DNA of 64,000 bases, taken from assembly GCF_014641495.1 (NCBI RefSeq), contig NZ_BMHV01000007.1, positions 62,001 to 126,000 on the forward strand. The letters run 5' to 3'. How positions within the stretch are numbered: the first letter of the stretch is position 1; each line of letters starts with the position of its first letter. Both the position numbers and the translations under genes were made by a program. The notes beneath the pieces were generated by a model, which did not search any database, was not told where the DNA came from, and was given only the letters and a program-made list of their open reading frames with translations. Origin of the DNA: Terasakiella brassicae. GTDB lineage: Bacteria; Pseudomonadota; Alphaproteobacteria; Rhodospirillales; Terasakiellaceae. Below, piece after piece: positions 8,965-17,334 of this stretch.

Positions 8965-10068
8965 TCAGGGGTGTGTCGCTGCAAGGAGGTTTTTGAGGCT
9001 GAAATCGTAGGTTATCAGCGTTTTGTTTTGGGTTTTGCTGAAACGGGTAAAATCGATTTTTGACCAGTCGCGGGTGCCGAGTTTCTTTTCAAATTCGTCG
9101 ATATTCTTCAAGGTAATGGCTTCCATGGGGAAGTGGATTTCTTTTTCCAACAGTTGATTGTTGTGATGGTCAAACAGGGTGACAATGGCCCATGCCCCGG
9201 CGAAAAAATGACCGCCATGTGTCATGGTGAATTGTTTGTTGCGAACAGCATTCAGGCCGTCTTTGGACCAGTTTAACCCGGCAATGGCGTAATCCTGGCC
9301 TGCCTTCAGTTGATGTTTATTCATGGCCGCGATGGCACCCAGGGCAATATTGTCGTTGGCCGCCCAAATCAGTTTCGGGGCTGGGGCACGTGCAAGATAT
9401 TTGTTGGTTTCGTCAAAGGCTTGATCCTTGGACCAATTGGTGTAGGCGCGATGGATTTCTCGTAATTCGGTCTTTTTATTCAAAAAACGCCCGAGGCCAC
9501 CGTTGCGTTCCAATGATGCCGGTGTGCGGTTGTCCCCGCTTAGGGTTAAAACCGTATAAGGTGCTTGCCAGTTGCGCGCGCGGGCAAAGTCCAATAACGA
9601 GGTGGCCATTTCATATCCGGCCTTGTCGTTATCCGGTGTGATACTGCCCAGCCAATATTTAAAAATCTGACCGGGGCGACCGATGAATTGTTTTTGTTGA
9701 TCTGTGATGGAATTCAGCAAAAACAGAGTGGGAATACGGCGTTGTTCGGCCTTGCGTAAGAAACCGGATAATTTCTGATATTCATTGACAATAATAATGT
9801 AGTCAAAATCAATAGAGGAATCGAAAATTTCAGCCGCGTTTTCGCGGATTTTGTTTGGTGTTCGATCCCCGTACCAGATATGCAGGTCCGCCCCGAAATG
9901 ATGGGCGGCGGCTTGCATGGTATCGCTGACATCTTTCCAAAACCCACGGTCGGCAAAACCGGGGTTGTTAAAGGCGATTTTCAATTGCTTGGAGGCGCGT
10001 ACAGGCAACTCGCCATATGCAGGTAGGACAAGGATAACGCAGAATAAAAAAGATAGCGCCCAACGCAT
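8965..10068 (-). CDS. Orphan periplasmic sugar-type binding protein
   Basis: A 367-aa periplasmic binding protein of the type I (sugar/LacI-like) fold. The start at 10068 is chosen because GGGGAAG lies just upstream and the product then begins with a clean signal peptide (MRWALSFLFCVILVLPAYG); an upstream in-frame start at 10098 would add ten residues. Visible fold elements are KIAFNNPGFADRGFW, FDYIIIVNEY and APKLIWAANDNIALGAIAAM. No permease or ATPase gene is adjacent, so it may feed a transporter elsewhere or act as the sensor of a signalling protein, as TorT or LuxP do. Ligand unknown. Confidence 0.78.
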   Translation of the reverse strand: MRWALSFLFCVILVLPAYGELPVRASKQLKIAFNNPGFADRGFWKDVSDTMQAAAHHFGADLHIWYGDRTPNKIRENAAEIFDSSIDFDYIIIVNEYQKLSGFLRKAEQRRIPTLFLLNSITDQQKQFIGRPGQIFKYWLGSITPDNDKAGYEMATSLLDFARARNWQAPYTVLTLSGDNRTPASLERNGGLGRFLNKKTELREIHRAYTNWSKDQAFDETNKYLARAPAPKLIWAANDNIALGAIAAMNKHQLKAGQDYAIAGLNWSKDGLNAVRNKQFTMTHGGHFFAGAWAIVTLFDHHNNQLLEKEIHFPMEAITLKNIDEFEKKLGTRDWSKIDFTRFSKTQNKTLITYDFSLKNLLAATHP

Positions 10069-10137
10069 AGAGGCTTCCCCGTTTCGTTTATAAAACATAC
10101 CGCAATCAAAAGAGGTGTTCTATATGAAAACGGTACT

Positions 10138-10153
10138 TACTACATTTGTAGTA
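10138..10153. promoter_or_regulatory. Perfect palindrome, candidate operator
   Basis: TACTACATTTGTAGTA is a perfect inverted repeat with 7-base arms and a 2-base centre. It lies 70 bases upstream of the start of the binding-protein gene (minus strand), where a repressor or activator site would be expected. The cognate regulator is not identifiable here. Confidence 0.45.
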
Positions 10154-10173
10154 TAAGGGCAAAGGTTAAAAAT

Positions 10174-10209
10174 AAAAGAACAGCCCCTTTTTCAAGAGAC
10201 TGTTCTTTT
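10174..10209 (-). terminator. Intrinsic terminator of the acyl-CoA dehydrogenase gene
   Basis: Inverted arms AAAAGAACAG and CTGTTCTTTT enclose a 16-base loop 24 bases past the stop of the minus-strand acyl-CoA dehydrogenase gene. On the minus strand the stem runs into a T-rich tract. Confidence 0.7.
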
Positions 10210-10232
10210 TCGTCAAGGCATTGGGCTGGATT

Positions 10233-12017
10233 TTACAGCCAATCGTCTTCGCATTCCAATACCGCGTTGTAGCCTTTGGTAAAGATGGCTTTTAACGCGC
10301 TGGAGGTCGGCATGATCTGTTCGGCAAAGAAACGGGCCGTGTTGATCTTAGCTTTCATAAAGGCCGGGTTACCTTCGTTTGCATCCAGTTTCGCCTGTGC
10401 GATCAAGGCGGATTTGGTCAGCAACCAACCGCCGCACAAGTTACCGAGCAAACGCAGGTAATGAACGGACCCAGTTGCGGCTTGTTTCGGGTCTTCCTTG
10501 AAGCTTTCCAACAACCATGCGGTTGCTTTTTCCGTATTGTTTAAGCCCACTTCGATGGCCTCGGCCATTTCAGTAAAGACACCGCCTTTGGCTTTGGCGG
10601 CGGCTAGATCTTCTTTGATCATCGGCAGCAGGATATCCAGATAAGCGCCGCCGTTCATGCCGACTTTACGACCGATCAGGTCGTTGGCCTGAATGCCGTT
10701 GGTGCCTTCATAGATAGCGGTGATACGTACATCACGTAGCCATTGCGGGGCACCGCTTTCTTCGATAAAGCCCATACCGCCATGAACCTGAATGCCGTCA
10801 TTGGCGACTTCGATACCGATATCGGTGCTGTAGGCTTTGACCACCGGGGTCAGCAGTTGGATCAAGGCATCGGCCGTTGCGCGCGCATCATTGTCATCGG
10901 TTTTGGCAACGATATCCTGCTGGCGTGCGGTGAAATAGGAAATGGCACGTGCCGCTTCGGTTTTTGCTTTCATCGTCAGCAACATACGGCGTACATCGGG
11001 GTGTTTGTCGATGGTGACGGATGTTTTGTCCTTGGACCCGATAACCGGGCTTTGAACGCGTTCGCGCGCGTAGTTCAACGCACATTGATAGGCACGCTCG
11101 GCTGCGGCAAAACCTTCGTTACCCACGTTCAGGCGGGCGTTGTTCATCATGGTGAACATGCAGGCGAGGCCTTTGTTTTCTTCTTTAACAAGGTAACCTG
11201 TCGCGCCTTCAAAAGACATGGTCGCGGTCGGGGAGCCATGAATGCCGAGCTTATGTTCAATCGAAATACAATAAGCCGGGTTGCGTTCCCCAAGGCTGCC
11301 ATCTTCGTTGACCAGATATTTTGGAACGATAAACAGGGAAATACCGCGTGACCCTGCCGGTGCATCCGGTGTGCGCGCAAGAACAAGGTGAATGATGTTT
11401 TCGGTCATATCATGTTCACCAAAGGTGATGAAGATTTTTTGACCGGTGATTTTGTAAGTCCCATCGTCTTGGGGAACAGCCTTGGCGCTGACGGCGGCGA
11501 GGTCGGAACCGGCAGACGGTTCGGTCAGGTTCATGGTGCCTGTCCATTCGCCCGTAACCATTTTTTCAAGGAAAATTGCTTTTTGTTCCTCAGATGCGTG
11601 GTGGTGCATGGCTTCGATGGCGCCACCTGTCAACATCGGGCACAGGCCAAAGGCAATGGAGGACGAGTTCCAGATTTCGCTGACCGCGTTGGACAGAACA
11701 AAAGGCAGGCCCATGCCGCCATATTCCGGGTCAAAACCGATCCCGTTCCAGCCACCTTCGACAAATTGGGCATAGGCTTCTTTAAATCCCGGGGACGTGG
11801 TGACTTCGTTGTCGTTCCATGTTGCCCCTTGTTCGTCAGAGGCTTGTGCGAGCGGAGCGATAACGTCACGGCCAAGTTTGCCGGCTTCTTCGAGAATTGC
11901 GTCAACCATGTCCGGTGTTGCTTCTTCGTAGCCGGGCAATGCGGTAATGGAGTTGAGATCAAAGACGTCTTTAATCAAAAATTCCATTTCGGTAATCGGG
12001 GCATTGTATTCAGTCAT
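10233..12017 (-). CDS. Acyl-CoA dehydrogenase (large, DmdC/AidB-like C-terminal extension)
   Basis: A 594-aa FAD-dependent acyl-CoA dehydrogenase, longer than the classic 380-aa enzymes. The N-terminal, middle and C-terminal ACAD domains occupy about residues 35-470 (TMNLTEPSAGSDLA in the flavin region; IYEGTNGIQ near residue 435 holds the expected catalytic glutamate), followed by a helical extension of about 120 residues. This architecture includes the methylmercaptopropionyl-CoA dehydrogenase DmdC and medium/long-chain enzymes, so substrate cannot be fixed from sequence alone. Monocistronic, with an upstream inverted repeat at 12069-12086 and its own terminator. Confidence 0.9.
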   Translation of the reverse strand: MTEYNAPITEMEFLIKDVFDLNSITALPGYEEATPDMVDAILEEAGKLGRDVIAPLAQASDEQGATWNDNEVTTSPGFKEAYAQFVEGGWNGIGFDPEYGGMGLPFVLSNAVSEIWNSSSIAFGLCPMLTGGAIEAMHHHASEEQKAIFLEKMVTGEWTGTMNLTEPSAGSDLAAVSAKAVPQDDGTYKITGQKIFITFGEHDMTENIIHLVLARTPDAPAGSRGISLFIVPKYLVNEDGSLGERNPAYCISIEHKLGIHGSPTATMSFEGATGYLVKEENKGLACMFTMMNNARLNVGNEGFAAAERAYQCALNYARERVQSPVIGSKDKTSVTIDKHPDVRRMLLTMKAKTEAARAISYFTARQQDIVAKTDDNDARATADALIQLLTPVVKAYSTDIGIEVANDGIQVHGGMGFIEESGAPQWLRDVRITAIYEGTNGIQANDLIGRKVGMNGGAYLDILLPMIKEDLAAAKAKGGVFTEMAEAIEVGLNNTEKATAWLLESFKEDPKQAATGSVHYLRLLGNLCGGWLLTKSALIAQAKLDANEGNPAFMKAKINTARFFAEQIMPTSSALKAIFTKGYNAVLECEDDWL

Positions 12018-12068
12018 GGTGTTTCGCTCACTTCATCGTTGGTCTATGACAAGAGACTTAATTGTAAT

Positions 12069-12086
12069 TCGGTAAGATTATACCGA
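12069..12086. promoter_or_regulatory. Inverted repeat in the acyl-CoA dehydrogenase/HIT intergenic region
   Basis: TCGGTA and TACCGA form 6-base arms around AGATTA, and a third half-site TCGGTA occurs at 12114-12119. This layout resembles TetR-family operators such as those controlling fatty-acid oxidation genes; the regulator is not in the window. Confidence 0.4.
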
Positions 12087-12204
12087 TTAATAAATTCTAT
12101 GCCATAAAAATGTTCGGTAAGCGAATTATTTTTTTATGACAAATGTAAAGAAAAGAGCCATGATAGACTGGTAAAATCGCATAGGTGTAAAAAGGAGATA
12201 CCCC

Positions 12205-12627
12205 ATGTCACTTGCAGACGATTGTATTTTTTGCAAAATCTTACGCAATGAAATCCCGAGCCTGAAGGTTTATGAAGACGAGCAAACCTATGCCTTTATG
12301 GATATCAATCCGGCAAACCCCGGTCATGTGCTGGTGATTCCCAAATATCATGCCCCGAATATTTTTGAAATTCCGCCGGAATGGTTAAGTGCCTGTATGG
12401 TGACAGTGCAAAAAATTGCACTGGCGGTGGAAAAAACCGTTTCACCGGACGGGATCAATATTCTGCAAGCCAATGGGGAAGGGGCCGCGCAATCGGTCTT
12501 TCATTTGCATATTCACGTTATGCCACGGGCAAATGGCGATGATTTAAAAATGAACTGGGGACATAACCCGGGGGATATGGAAGCGATTGCCGCCTTGGCA
12601 GAAGAAATTAAAGCTGAGCTGGCTTAG
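12205..12627 (+). CDS. HIT-family nucleotide-binding hydrolase (HINT-like)
   Basis: A 140-aa histidine-triad protein with the signature HLHIHVMPR near residue 100 and the N-terminal zinc-type pair CIFCKI. HINT enzymes hydrolyse nucleoside phosphoramidates and acyl-adenylates. The start has a good AAGGAG box seven bases upstream. The gene for a divergent J-domain protein follows after 12 bases and may be cotranscribed. Confidence 0.92.
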   Translation: MSLADDCIFCKILRNEIPSLKVYEDEQTYAFMDINPANPGHVLVIPKYHAPNIFEIPPEWLSACMVTVQKIALAVEKTVSPDGINILQANGEGAAQSVFHLHIHVMPRANGDDLKMNWGHNPGDMEAIAALAEEIKAELA

Positions 12628-12639
12628 GTTGCGCTTGGA

Positions 12640-13437
12640 ATGCGTATTCGTCTCCCCTTAAGCATTGATCATCAGAAGAAAAAGGCAATGTCACTCTATT
12701 TGCCTTTTTCGCTTTATCTGCATTTTGTGAGCTGGGGTTCTTTTGAAGCTGTTTTGCCGGATGGTCTGCGGGAAAAAGCCGCAAGTTTGAAAGAGGTCTT
12801 CAACGACCAAAATCGTTTTTTCAGTGAAGACTATAAAAAAGAATATGAACGTTCCCCTTATATCCGGTTTTTGACAGGGCCAGACGTTCATAAATTTTTT
12901 GCGAAAATGTTATCGCTTAATTATCAAACCTATCAACATATCCTACAGGCACCTGTTGGTTCATTTCAGGAATATTTTGCGGATTTGAATTTATTCTGGA
13001 ATGCAAAATATACCGATGAGCTTGTCGGGGAGAACCTCGAAGATTTACGGACGGTTTTGTTTTGCCAAGCCTGTATTCAGTCCCAGTATCAACGGGTTAT
13101 GGATAAGAAAAGCTTGCATGAACGACTTGATGAATTTGCGAAGGACCAACTGCGTGAAAAAGACCGGCAAATCAAGGCGCAAAAGCGTGAAATTCAAAAA
13201 TTGAAGATGCAATATAACGATATAAAGGCCGAACTGTCGCAAATGCAGGAAAAGAATGTCGTTCTTGTTCCGTCCGATCCGCATTATATGCTGGGTTTGC
13301 ACCCCGATCAGTCGAATAGAGCGCCAGAGCGGGCGAAAGTATTGCTTAAGGTTTTGCATCCCGATAAAAGCGGCACAAATGAAAGCGGCTATTTATTCGA
13401 CATGATCGTCAAGGCACGGGATATGATTATCAAGTAA
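12640..13437 (+). CDS. Coiled-coil protein with divergent C-terminal J domain
   Basis: Up to 265 aa; an internal start at 12688 (MSLYLPFSLYLHF) would give 249 aa and neither start has a convincing ribosome site. The C-terminal 60 residues look like a J domain: DPHYMLGLHPD, then helix II AKVLLKVLHPDKSG carrying the HPD tripeptide, then a third helix. A long charged helix at about 165-215 (LREKDRQIKAQKREIQKLKMQ) is predicted coiled coil. The N terminus is aromatic-rich with no recognised fold. J domains stimulate Hsp70; a client-specific DnaK adaptor is an inference. Its DNA is AT-richer than its neighbours. Confidence 0.7.
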   Translation: MRIRLPLSIDHQKKKAMSLYLPFSLYLHFVSWGSFEAVLPDGLREKAASLKEVFNDQNRFFSEDYKKEYERSPYIRFLTGPDVHKFFAKMLSLNYQTYQHILQAPVGSFQEYFADLNLFWNAKYTDELVGENLEDLRTVLFCQACIQSQYQRVMDKKSLHERLDEFAKDQLREKDRQIKAQKREIQKLKMQYNDIKAELSQMQEKNVVLVPSDPHYMLGLHPDQSNRAPERAKVLLKVLHPDKSGTNESGYLFDMIVKARDMIIK

Positions 13438-13527
13438 GGGCAAAAAGGGGTGAGTGCTCCTCCATTTTAGAACCCTTTTGTGCGGTGGGAATTGACAGAT
13501 TATTGGACCACCGCTTCAGAAAAGAGA

Positions 13528-13581
13528 CACGAGACATAAAATTCTTTGCATCGTCTCGTGCCCAGTCTTTCAACTGGGCAC
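13528..13581. terminator. Double hairpin, possible terminator between the J-domain gene and hemN
   Basis: Two inverted repeats lie side by side: CACGAGAC/GTCTCGTG (13528-13535 with 13553-13560) and a perfect 9-bp stem GTGCCCAGT/ACTGGGCAC with a 6-base loop (13558-13581). They share a few bases and so are mutually exclusive. No long T-run follows, so termination is plausible for the convergent genes but not certain. Confidence 0.45.
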
Positions 13582-13593
13582 GGTATGTTAAAT

Positions 13594-14952
13594 CTAGACG
13601 GCGCGGGAGTGTTTTTTCTGTCCCTGTTGTAAATAGGTATCGAAGGTTGCCGCGATTAACCGCATGAGGGGACGGCCTTCTTCCGGCAAGGTCAAAACAC
13701 CGTTATCCAATGTACAGATTTCGTCTTTGATCAAGGTTTGCAGCCTTTCTTCTTCGGCGGCAAAGAAATCTTCGGACACGCCGTGTGCGCGACACAGGGC
13801 AGGCAGGTCAACTTTCATATTACACATGATTTGTTCGATGACGGCACGGCGCAGGATATCTTCGCTGGTTAAGGCGCGTGTACGTCCGATGGGGAGCATA
13901 CCGGCATCAATCATGCGGCGATAATCGCGCAACGGCTGAACGTTTGCCATATAACCATCCGGTGTCTGTCCAATACTGGAGGCCCCAAGCGGTAACATCA
14001 CCGGATTGTTATCAATCGTATAGCCCTGGAAGTTACGGTGCAAACGGGTTTCGTTCATGGCGATTGTCATTTCGTCATCCGGTTTGGCGTAATGGTCCAG
14101 ACCGATTTTGACAAAGCCGTGTTCTTCCAACCGTTTGGCGGCGGCTTCCATTTGTTCCCAGCGTTCACTGGCATTGGGCAGCGCTTCTTCGGGGATGAGC
14201 TTCATATGAGATTTCATCCACGGTACATGGGCATAACCAAAAACAGCAAATCGTTTGGGTTCGAGACTGACAGCCTTGTCCACCATATCAATGACGCGTT
14301 CGGTCGTCTGGAAGGGCAGGCCGTACAGCAGGTCGAAGTTAATCGAGGTAATGCCGTATTTTTTCAGCCACTCCACAACCCGTTTGGTCACATCGAACGG
14401 CTGGACACGGTTGATGGCGATTTGTACTTCTTCATGGAAATCCTGAACACCAATGGAGGCACGGTTGATACCGGCCTCGGCAATGGCTTGAACGTAGTCT
14501 TCCGTTGCGGTGCGCGGGTCCAGTTCGACGGCGAGTTCGGAATTTTCATCAATATCGAACAGGTCTTTCAACTTGTCGATGATGGATCGCCAGTCGTCGG
14601 CTTTTAACATGGTGGGGGAACCACCGCCCCAGTGGACGTGCTTGGCCGTCATGCGTGCAGGCAAGGCCGCCGCCAGCAGGTCGATTTCCTTATGGACATA
14701 TTCCAGATAGTCGGAAACGGGGTCATAGCGTTTGACGATTTTTGTATAGCATCCGCAGAAGTTACACATGGACTCGCAAAACGGAACGTGGATGTATAAC
14801 GATACGCCTGTTTTGGGATCCAGATTGGACAGCCATTGACGATATTCTTTATCGTTATCGGTTTCCAGAAAATGCGGGGATGTAGGGTAGCTGGTATAGC
14901 GCGGAACCCGAAGGTCGTATTTTTCAGCTTTTTCTGCGATGGTAACGCTCAT
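13594..14952 (-). CDS. hemN: Oxygen-independent coproporphyrinogen III oxidase
   Basis: A radical-SAM enzyme that decarboxylates two propionates of coproporphyrinogen III under low oxygen in heme synthesis. The 452-aa length is that of true HemN. The cluster motif lies at C59, C63, C66 and C68 (FCESMCNFCGC), the fourth cysteine being the one typical of genuine HemN rather than HemW. GGGSPTM follows at about 109. Expression under FNR/DNR control is usual in proteobacteria, but I find no clear FNR box upstream. Confidence 0.95.
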   Translation of the reverse strand: MSVTIAEKAEKYDLRVPRYTSYPTSPHFLETDNDKEYRQWLSNLDPKTGVSLYIHVPFCESMCNFCGCYTKIVKRYDPVSDYLEYVHKEIDLLAAALPARMTAKHVHWGGGSPTMLKADDWRSIIDKLKDLFDIDENSELAVELDPRTATEDYVQAIAEAGINRASIGVQDFHEEVQIAINRVQPFDVTKRVVEWLKKYGITSINFDLLYGLPFQTTERVIDMVDKAVSLEPKRFAVFGYAHVPWMKSHMKLIPEEALPNASERWEQMEAAAKRLEEHGFVKIGLDHYAKPDDEMTIAMNETRLHRNFQGYTIDNNPVMLPLGASSIGQTPDGYMANVQPLRDYRRMIDAGMLPIGRTRALTSEDILRRAVIEQIMCNMKVDLPALCRAHGVSEDFFAAEEERLQTLIKDEICTLDNGVLTLPEEGRPLMRLIAATFDTYLQQGQKKHSRAV

Positions 14953-15087
14953 GGCAAATCCGTATCAATGTGATTATTTGTTAAGGTGCTATATCGCGCT
15001 TAAATGTGGTCATTGTTAGGCAAATCCAATAGACCCATTGGGGAAAGTTCGTTAACATATGCGCTTAGAAGTTACGGAGTGTATGAA

Positions 15088-15891
15088 ATGTTTTGCAAAA
15101 ATCGGGCTGTTTTATGCCTTCTGGCCCTGATTTTGATGACCTCACAGGCCTTTGCAAGCAGTTTGGCAGGTAAGACAATCCGTTTTTGCGGGGACGGGTC
15201 CGGTTGGCCGCCTTATACATACACTTTAGCGGACAATCCCGATCAAATTTTAGGCTATGATGTGGATGTTGTGCGCGCAATATTGGCGCCGCACGATATA
15301 AAGGCTGAATTTTTTATGCCGTCATGGAAGCAATGTCTGGAACATAGCGAGGCAGGAAACGTCTTTCATGTGGCGTTAAGCGCGTCCTTCCATCCGGAAC
15401 GCGATAAGAAATTTCTCTACACCGATTCTTATTACGAAACCGAAATTCATTATTTTTATGCAAAATCACGTTTTTCAAAACCACCAACTGTTTTGATTGC
15501 AGCCGATTTATTCGGCTATGGACGTGTCTGTGGGCGTTATTCTTATAATTATGAAGGAACGGGTGTTCTTAAAAACGATAAACTTGCGTTGATCGGAAAA
15601 TCGTTTTCTGCTTTGGTGTCACGTACATTGAGCGGTTATTGCACCTTCTTTCTGGCGCGCCCCAGTGCGATTGTGGGGTTTGGTTTGTTAGGGAAAAAGC
15701 TGTTTACAGAAGATGAAATTGAATATTTTCCCGTGCCGGGTGCGGATAAAGATCATTTTTACATGATGGTATCGCGGCAATTTCCACAGGCAGAGGAATT
15801 GCGCCAAATCCTGAATAAAGGAATTGCACGCCTTAAGAAATCGGGCCGCTTGCAGGCGATTTTGGATGGGTATTATAAACAGATAGAATAA
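15088..15891 (+). CDS. Orphan amino-acid-type solute-binding protein (SBP_bac_3)
   Basis: The start at 15088 has GGAG eight bases upstream and gives a 267-aa precursor with a signal peptide ending near SQAFAS; the frame stays open upstream to 15004 but that part looks non-coding. The mature part has the two-lobed periplasmic fold, with CGDGSGWPPYTY, GYDVDVVRAIL and a C-terminal RLKKSGRLQAILDGYYKQ typical of polar amino-acid binding proteins. There is no ABC permease or ATPase nearby. Ligand not determinable; a signalling or high-affinity scavenging role is possible. Confidence 0.85.
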   Translation: MFCKNRAVLCLLALILMTSQAFASSLAGKTIRFCGDGSGWPPYTYTLADNPDQILGYDVDVVRAILAPHDIKAEFFMPSWKQCLEHSEAGNVFHVALSASFHPERDKKFLYTDSYYETEIHYFYAKSRFSKPPTVLIAADLFGYGRVCGRYSYNYEGTGVLKNDKLALIGKSFSALVSRTLSGYCTFFLARPSAIVGFGLLGKKLFTEDEIEYFPVPGADKDHFYMMVSRQFPQAEELRQILNKGIARLKKSGRLQAILDGYYKQIE

Positions 15892-15893
15892 AG

Positions 15894-15922
15894 AAAAACC
15901 CGGTTGCGCGAACCGGGTTTTT
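15894..15922. terminator. Bidirectional intrinsic terminator
   Basis: A perfect 12-bp stem AAAAACCCGGTT/AACCGGGTTTTT with loop GCGCG between two convergent genes; the A-tract and T-tract make it functional on both strands. Confidence 0.92.
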
Positions 15923-15935
15923 CATATTGGTCAGC

Positions 15936-16487
15936 TTATTCCTTAACGTCTGCAGCGACTTGCATTCGAATGATTTTGTCAGGGTTGGTGACTTTACCGT
16001 TTTCGTAGCTGCTGCCTTTTTTAATCTTGTTGACATATTCCATACCGTCAACCACTTGTCCGAAGACCGTATATTGACCATCAAGATGGGCGGCTTTCTT
16101 AAAGACGATGAAAAACTGGCTGTTGGCACTGTGCGGGCTGCGTGAGCGTGCCATTGACAGGGTGCCGGTTTCATGCGGTGTGTTGGTAAATTCCGCAGGC
16201 AAATCCGGGTATTGGCTGCCGCCCATGCCGGTACCGGTCGGGTCCCCGGTTTGCGCCATAAAACCACGGATGACGCGGTGGAAGACCACACCATCATAGA
16301 AGCCTTCGCGCGTTAGTTTTTTGATGCGTTCAACATGTTTCGGGGCCAAATCAGGACGTAGTTTAATGACCACACGACCATCTTTCAGGTCCATGTAAAT
16401 GGTGTTTTCCTTATCGAAATCGGCAGCATGTGCGCTGAAGCTCAGGCCGAGGGCGACCAAAAGTGAAAGAACCAAACGTTTCAACAT
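15936..16487 (-). CDS. Periplasmic cyclophilin-type peptidyl-prolyl isomerase
   Basis: A 183-aa PpiA-like cyclophilin with a signal peptide (LVLSLLVALGLSFSAHAA). Active-site segments are visible: GVVFHRVIRGFMAQTGDP (Arg, Phe and Gln of the catalytic groove) and NSQFFIVF. It should speed proline isomerisation in periplasmic proteins. It lies 17 bases after a cytoplasmic paralogue and shares much of its sequence with it, so the pair probably arose by tandem duplication followed by gain of an export signal. Confidence 0.93.
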   Translation of the reverse strand: MLKRLVLSLLVALGLSFSAHAADFDKENTIYMDLKDGRVVIKLRPDLAPKHVERIKKLTREGFYDGVVFHRVIRGFMAQTGDPTGTGMGGSQYPDLPAEFTNTPHETGTLSMARSRSPHSANSQFFIVFKKAAHLDGQYTVFGQVVDGMEYVNKIKKGSSYENGKVTNPDKIIRMQVAADVKE

Positions 16488-16504
16488 AATTGTATTTCCT
16501 TATT

Positions 16505-16993
16505 TTATTCTGCGTCGGCAGCAACTTGCATTTTGATAATGGCATCAGGGTCTTCGACGCTGCCATTATCAAACGGGCTGCCTTTTTTGATGGCGTGAAC
16601 ATGTTCCATACCGTCAATAATTTGACCCCAAAACGTATATTGATTGTCCAAATGAGGGGCGCGGTCAAAACAAAGGAAGAATTGACTATCTGCACTATTG
16701 GGATCCATAGAACGGGCCATGGAACAAGACCCTTCGATATGGGGTTCGTCTGAAAATTCAGCATCGATATTCGTACCTGATCCACCGTACCCTGTGCCGG
16801 TTGGGTCACCTGTTTGTGCCATAAAACCGTCAATCACGCGGTGAAAAACAATGCCATCGTAAAAGCCTTCACGGGCAAGTTCTTTAATGCGGGCGCAATG
16901 CTTGGGGGCCAAATCGGGGCGCAGTTCAATTGTGACGCGCCCGTCTTTGAGGTCCAGATACAGTGTGTTTTCGGGATCTTTAATGTCGACCAT
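16505..16993 (-). CDS. ppiB: Cytoplasmic cyclophilin-type peptidyl-prolyl isomerase
   Basis: A 162-aa PpiB-like cyclophilin without signal peptide. GIVFHRVIDGFMAQTGDP and DSQFFLCF carry the catalytic Arg, Phe and Gln positions. It is the first gene of a two-gene minus-strand operon with the periplasmic paralogue. The two proteins share the near-identical C-terminal segment beginning MQVAAD. Confidence 0.93.
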   Translation of the reverse strand: MVDIKDPENTLYLDLKDGRVTIELRPDLAPKHCARIKELAREGFYDGIVFHRVIDGFMAQTGDPTGTGYGGSGTNIDAEFSDEPHIEGSCSMARSMDPNSADSQFFLCFDRAPHLDNQYTFWGQIIDGMEHVHAIKKGSPFDNGSVEDPDAIIKMQVAADAE

Positions 16994-17073
16994 TTCGAAG
17001 TGCCTTGCTTAATCAAATCCTAGAATGAGGCAGGCAGACTAACATAAAAATCGACAAACGGAAGGGGGCTTCG

Positions 17074-17250
17074 TTAATCCTTTTTGCGCAAGTGGGTTTC
17101 CTGTCGCTGTTCCCAGTCCGGCAGGATTGTTTTTATTGCGTGTAAAATCAAGCCGATACCCCATCCGAATAAGGGATAATGAAACCAGATTGTTTCGGGG
17201 CTAAATGTGAGATTAATAGCTGCCAAGCCCGCATTGAAGATCTGTTCCAT
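17074..17250 (-). CDS. Small predicted membrane protein (58 aa, 2TM-domain-like)
   Basis: A 58-codon gene starting at 17250 with AAGGA six bases upstream and ending at 17074. The product has one clear hydrophobic stretch after an amphipathic N terminus (TIWFHYPLFGWGIGLILHAI) and a charged tail ending in RKKD. The WFHYPLFGWGIGL pattern resembles half of the bacterial 2TM domain family (from memory). It is followed by the cyclophilin pair in the same direction after 80 bases. Function unknown; the good ribosome site and motif argue it is real despite its size. Confidence 0.65.
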   Translation of the reverse strand: MEQIFNAGLAAINLTFSPETIWFHYPLFGWGIGLILHAIKTILPDWEQRQETHLRKKD

Positions 17251-17334
17251 GATTTTTCCTTATGGGGGATTTGATGGAAAAAACAGAGGAGAATTTTAAA
17301 GACAGCAACACGTCATCAGGGCGACAGGGGCGAA

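Noticed and set aside
10743-11351. Plus-strand 202-aa open frame inside the acyl-CoA dehydrogenase gene
   Set aside because: Antisense shadow of conserved coding sequence, without ribosome site or recognisable domain.
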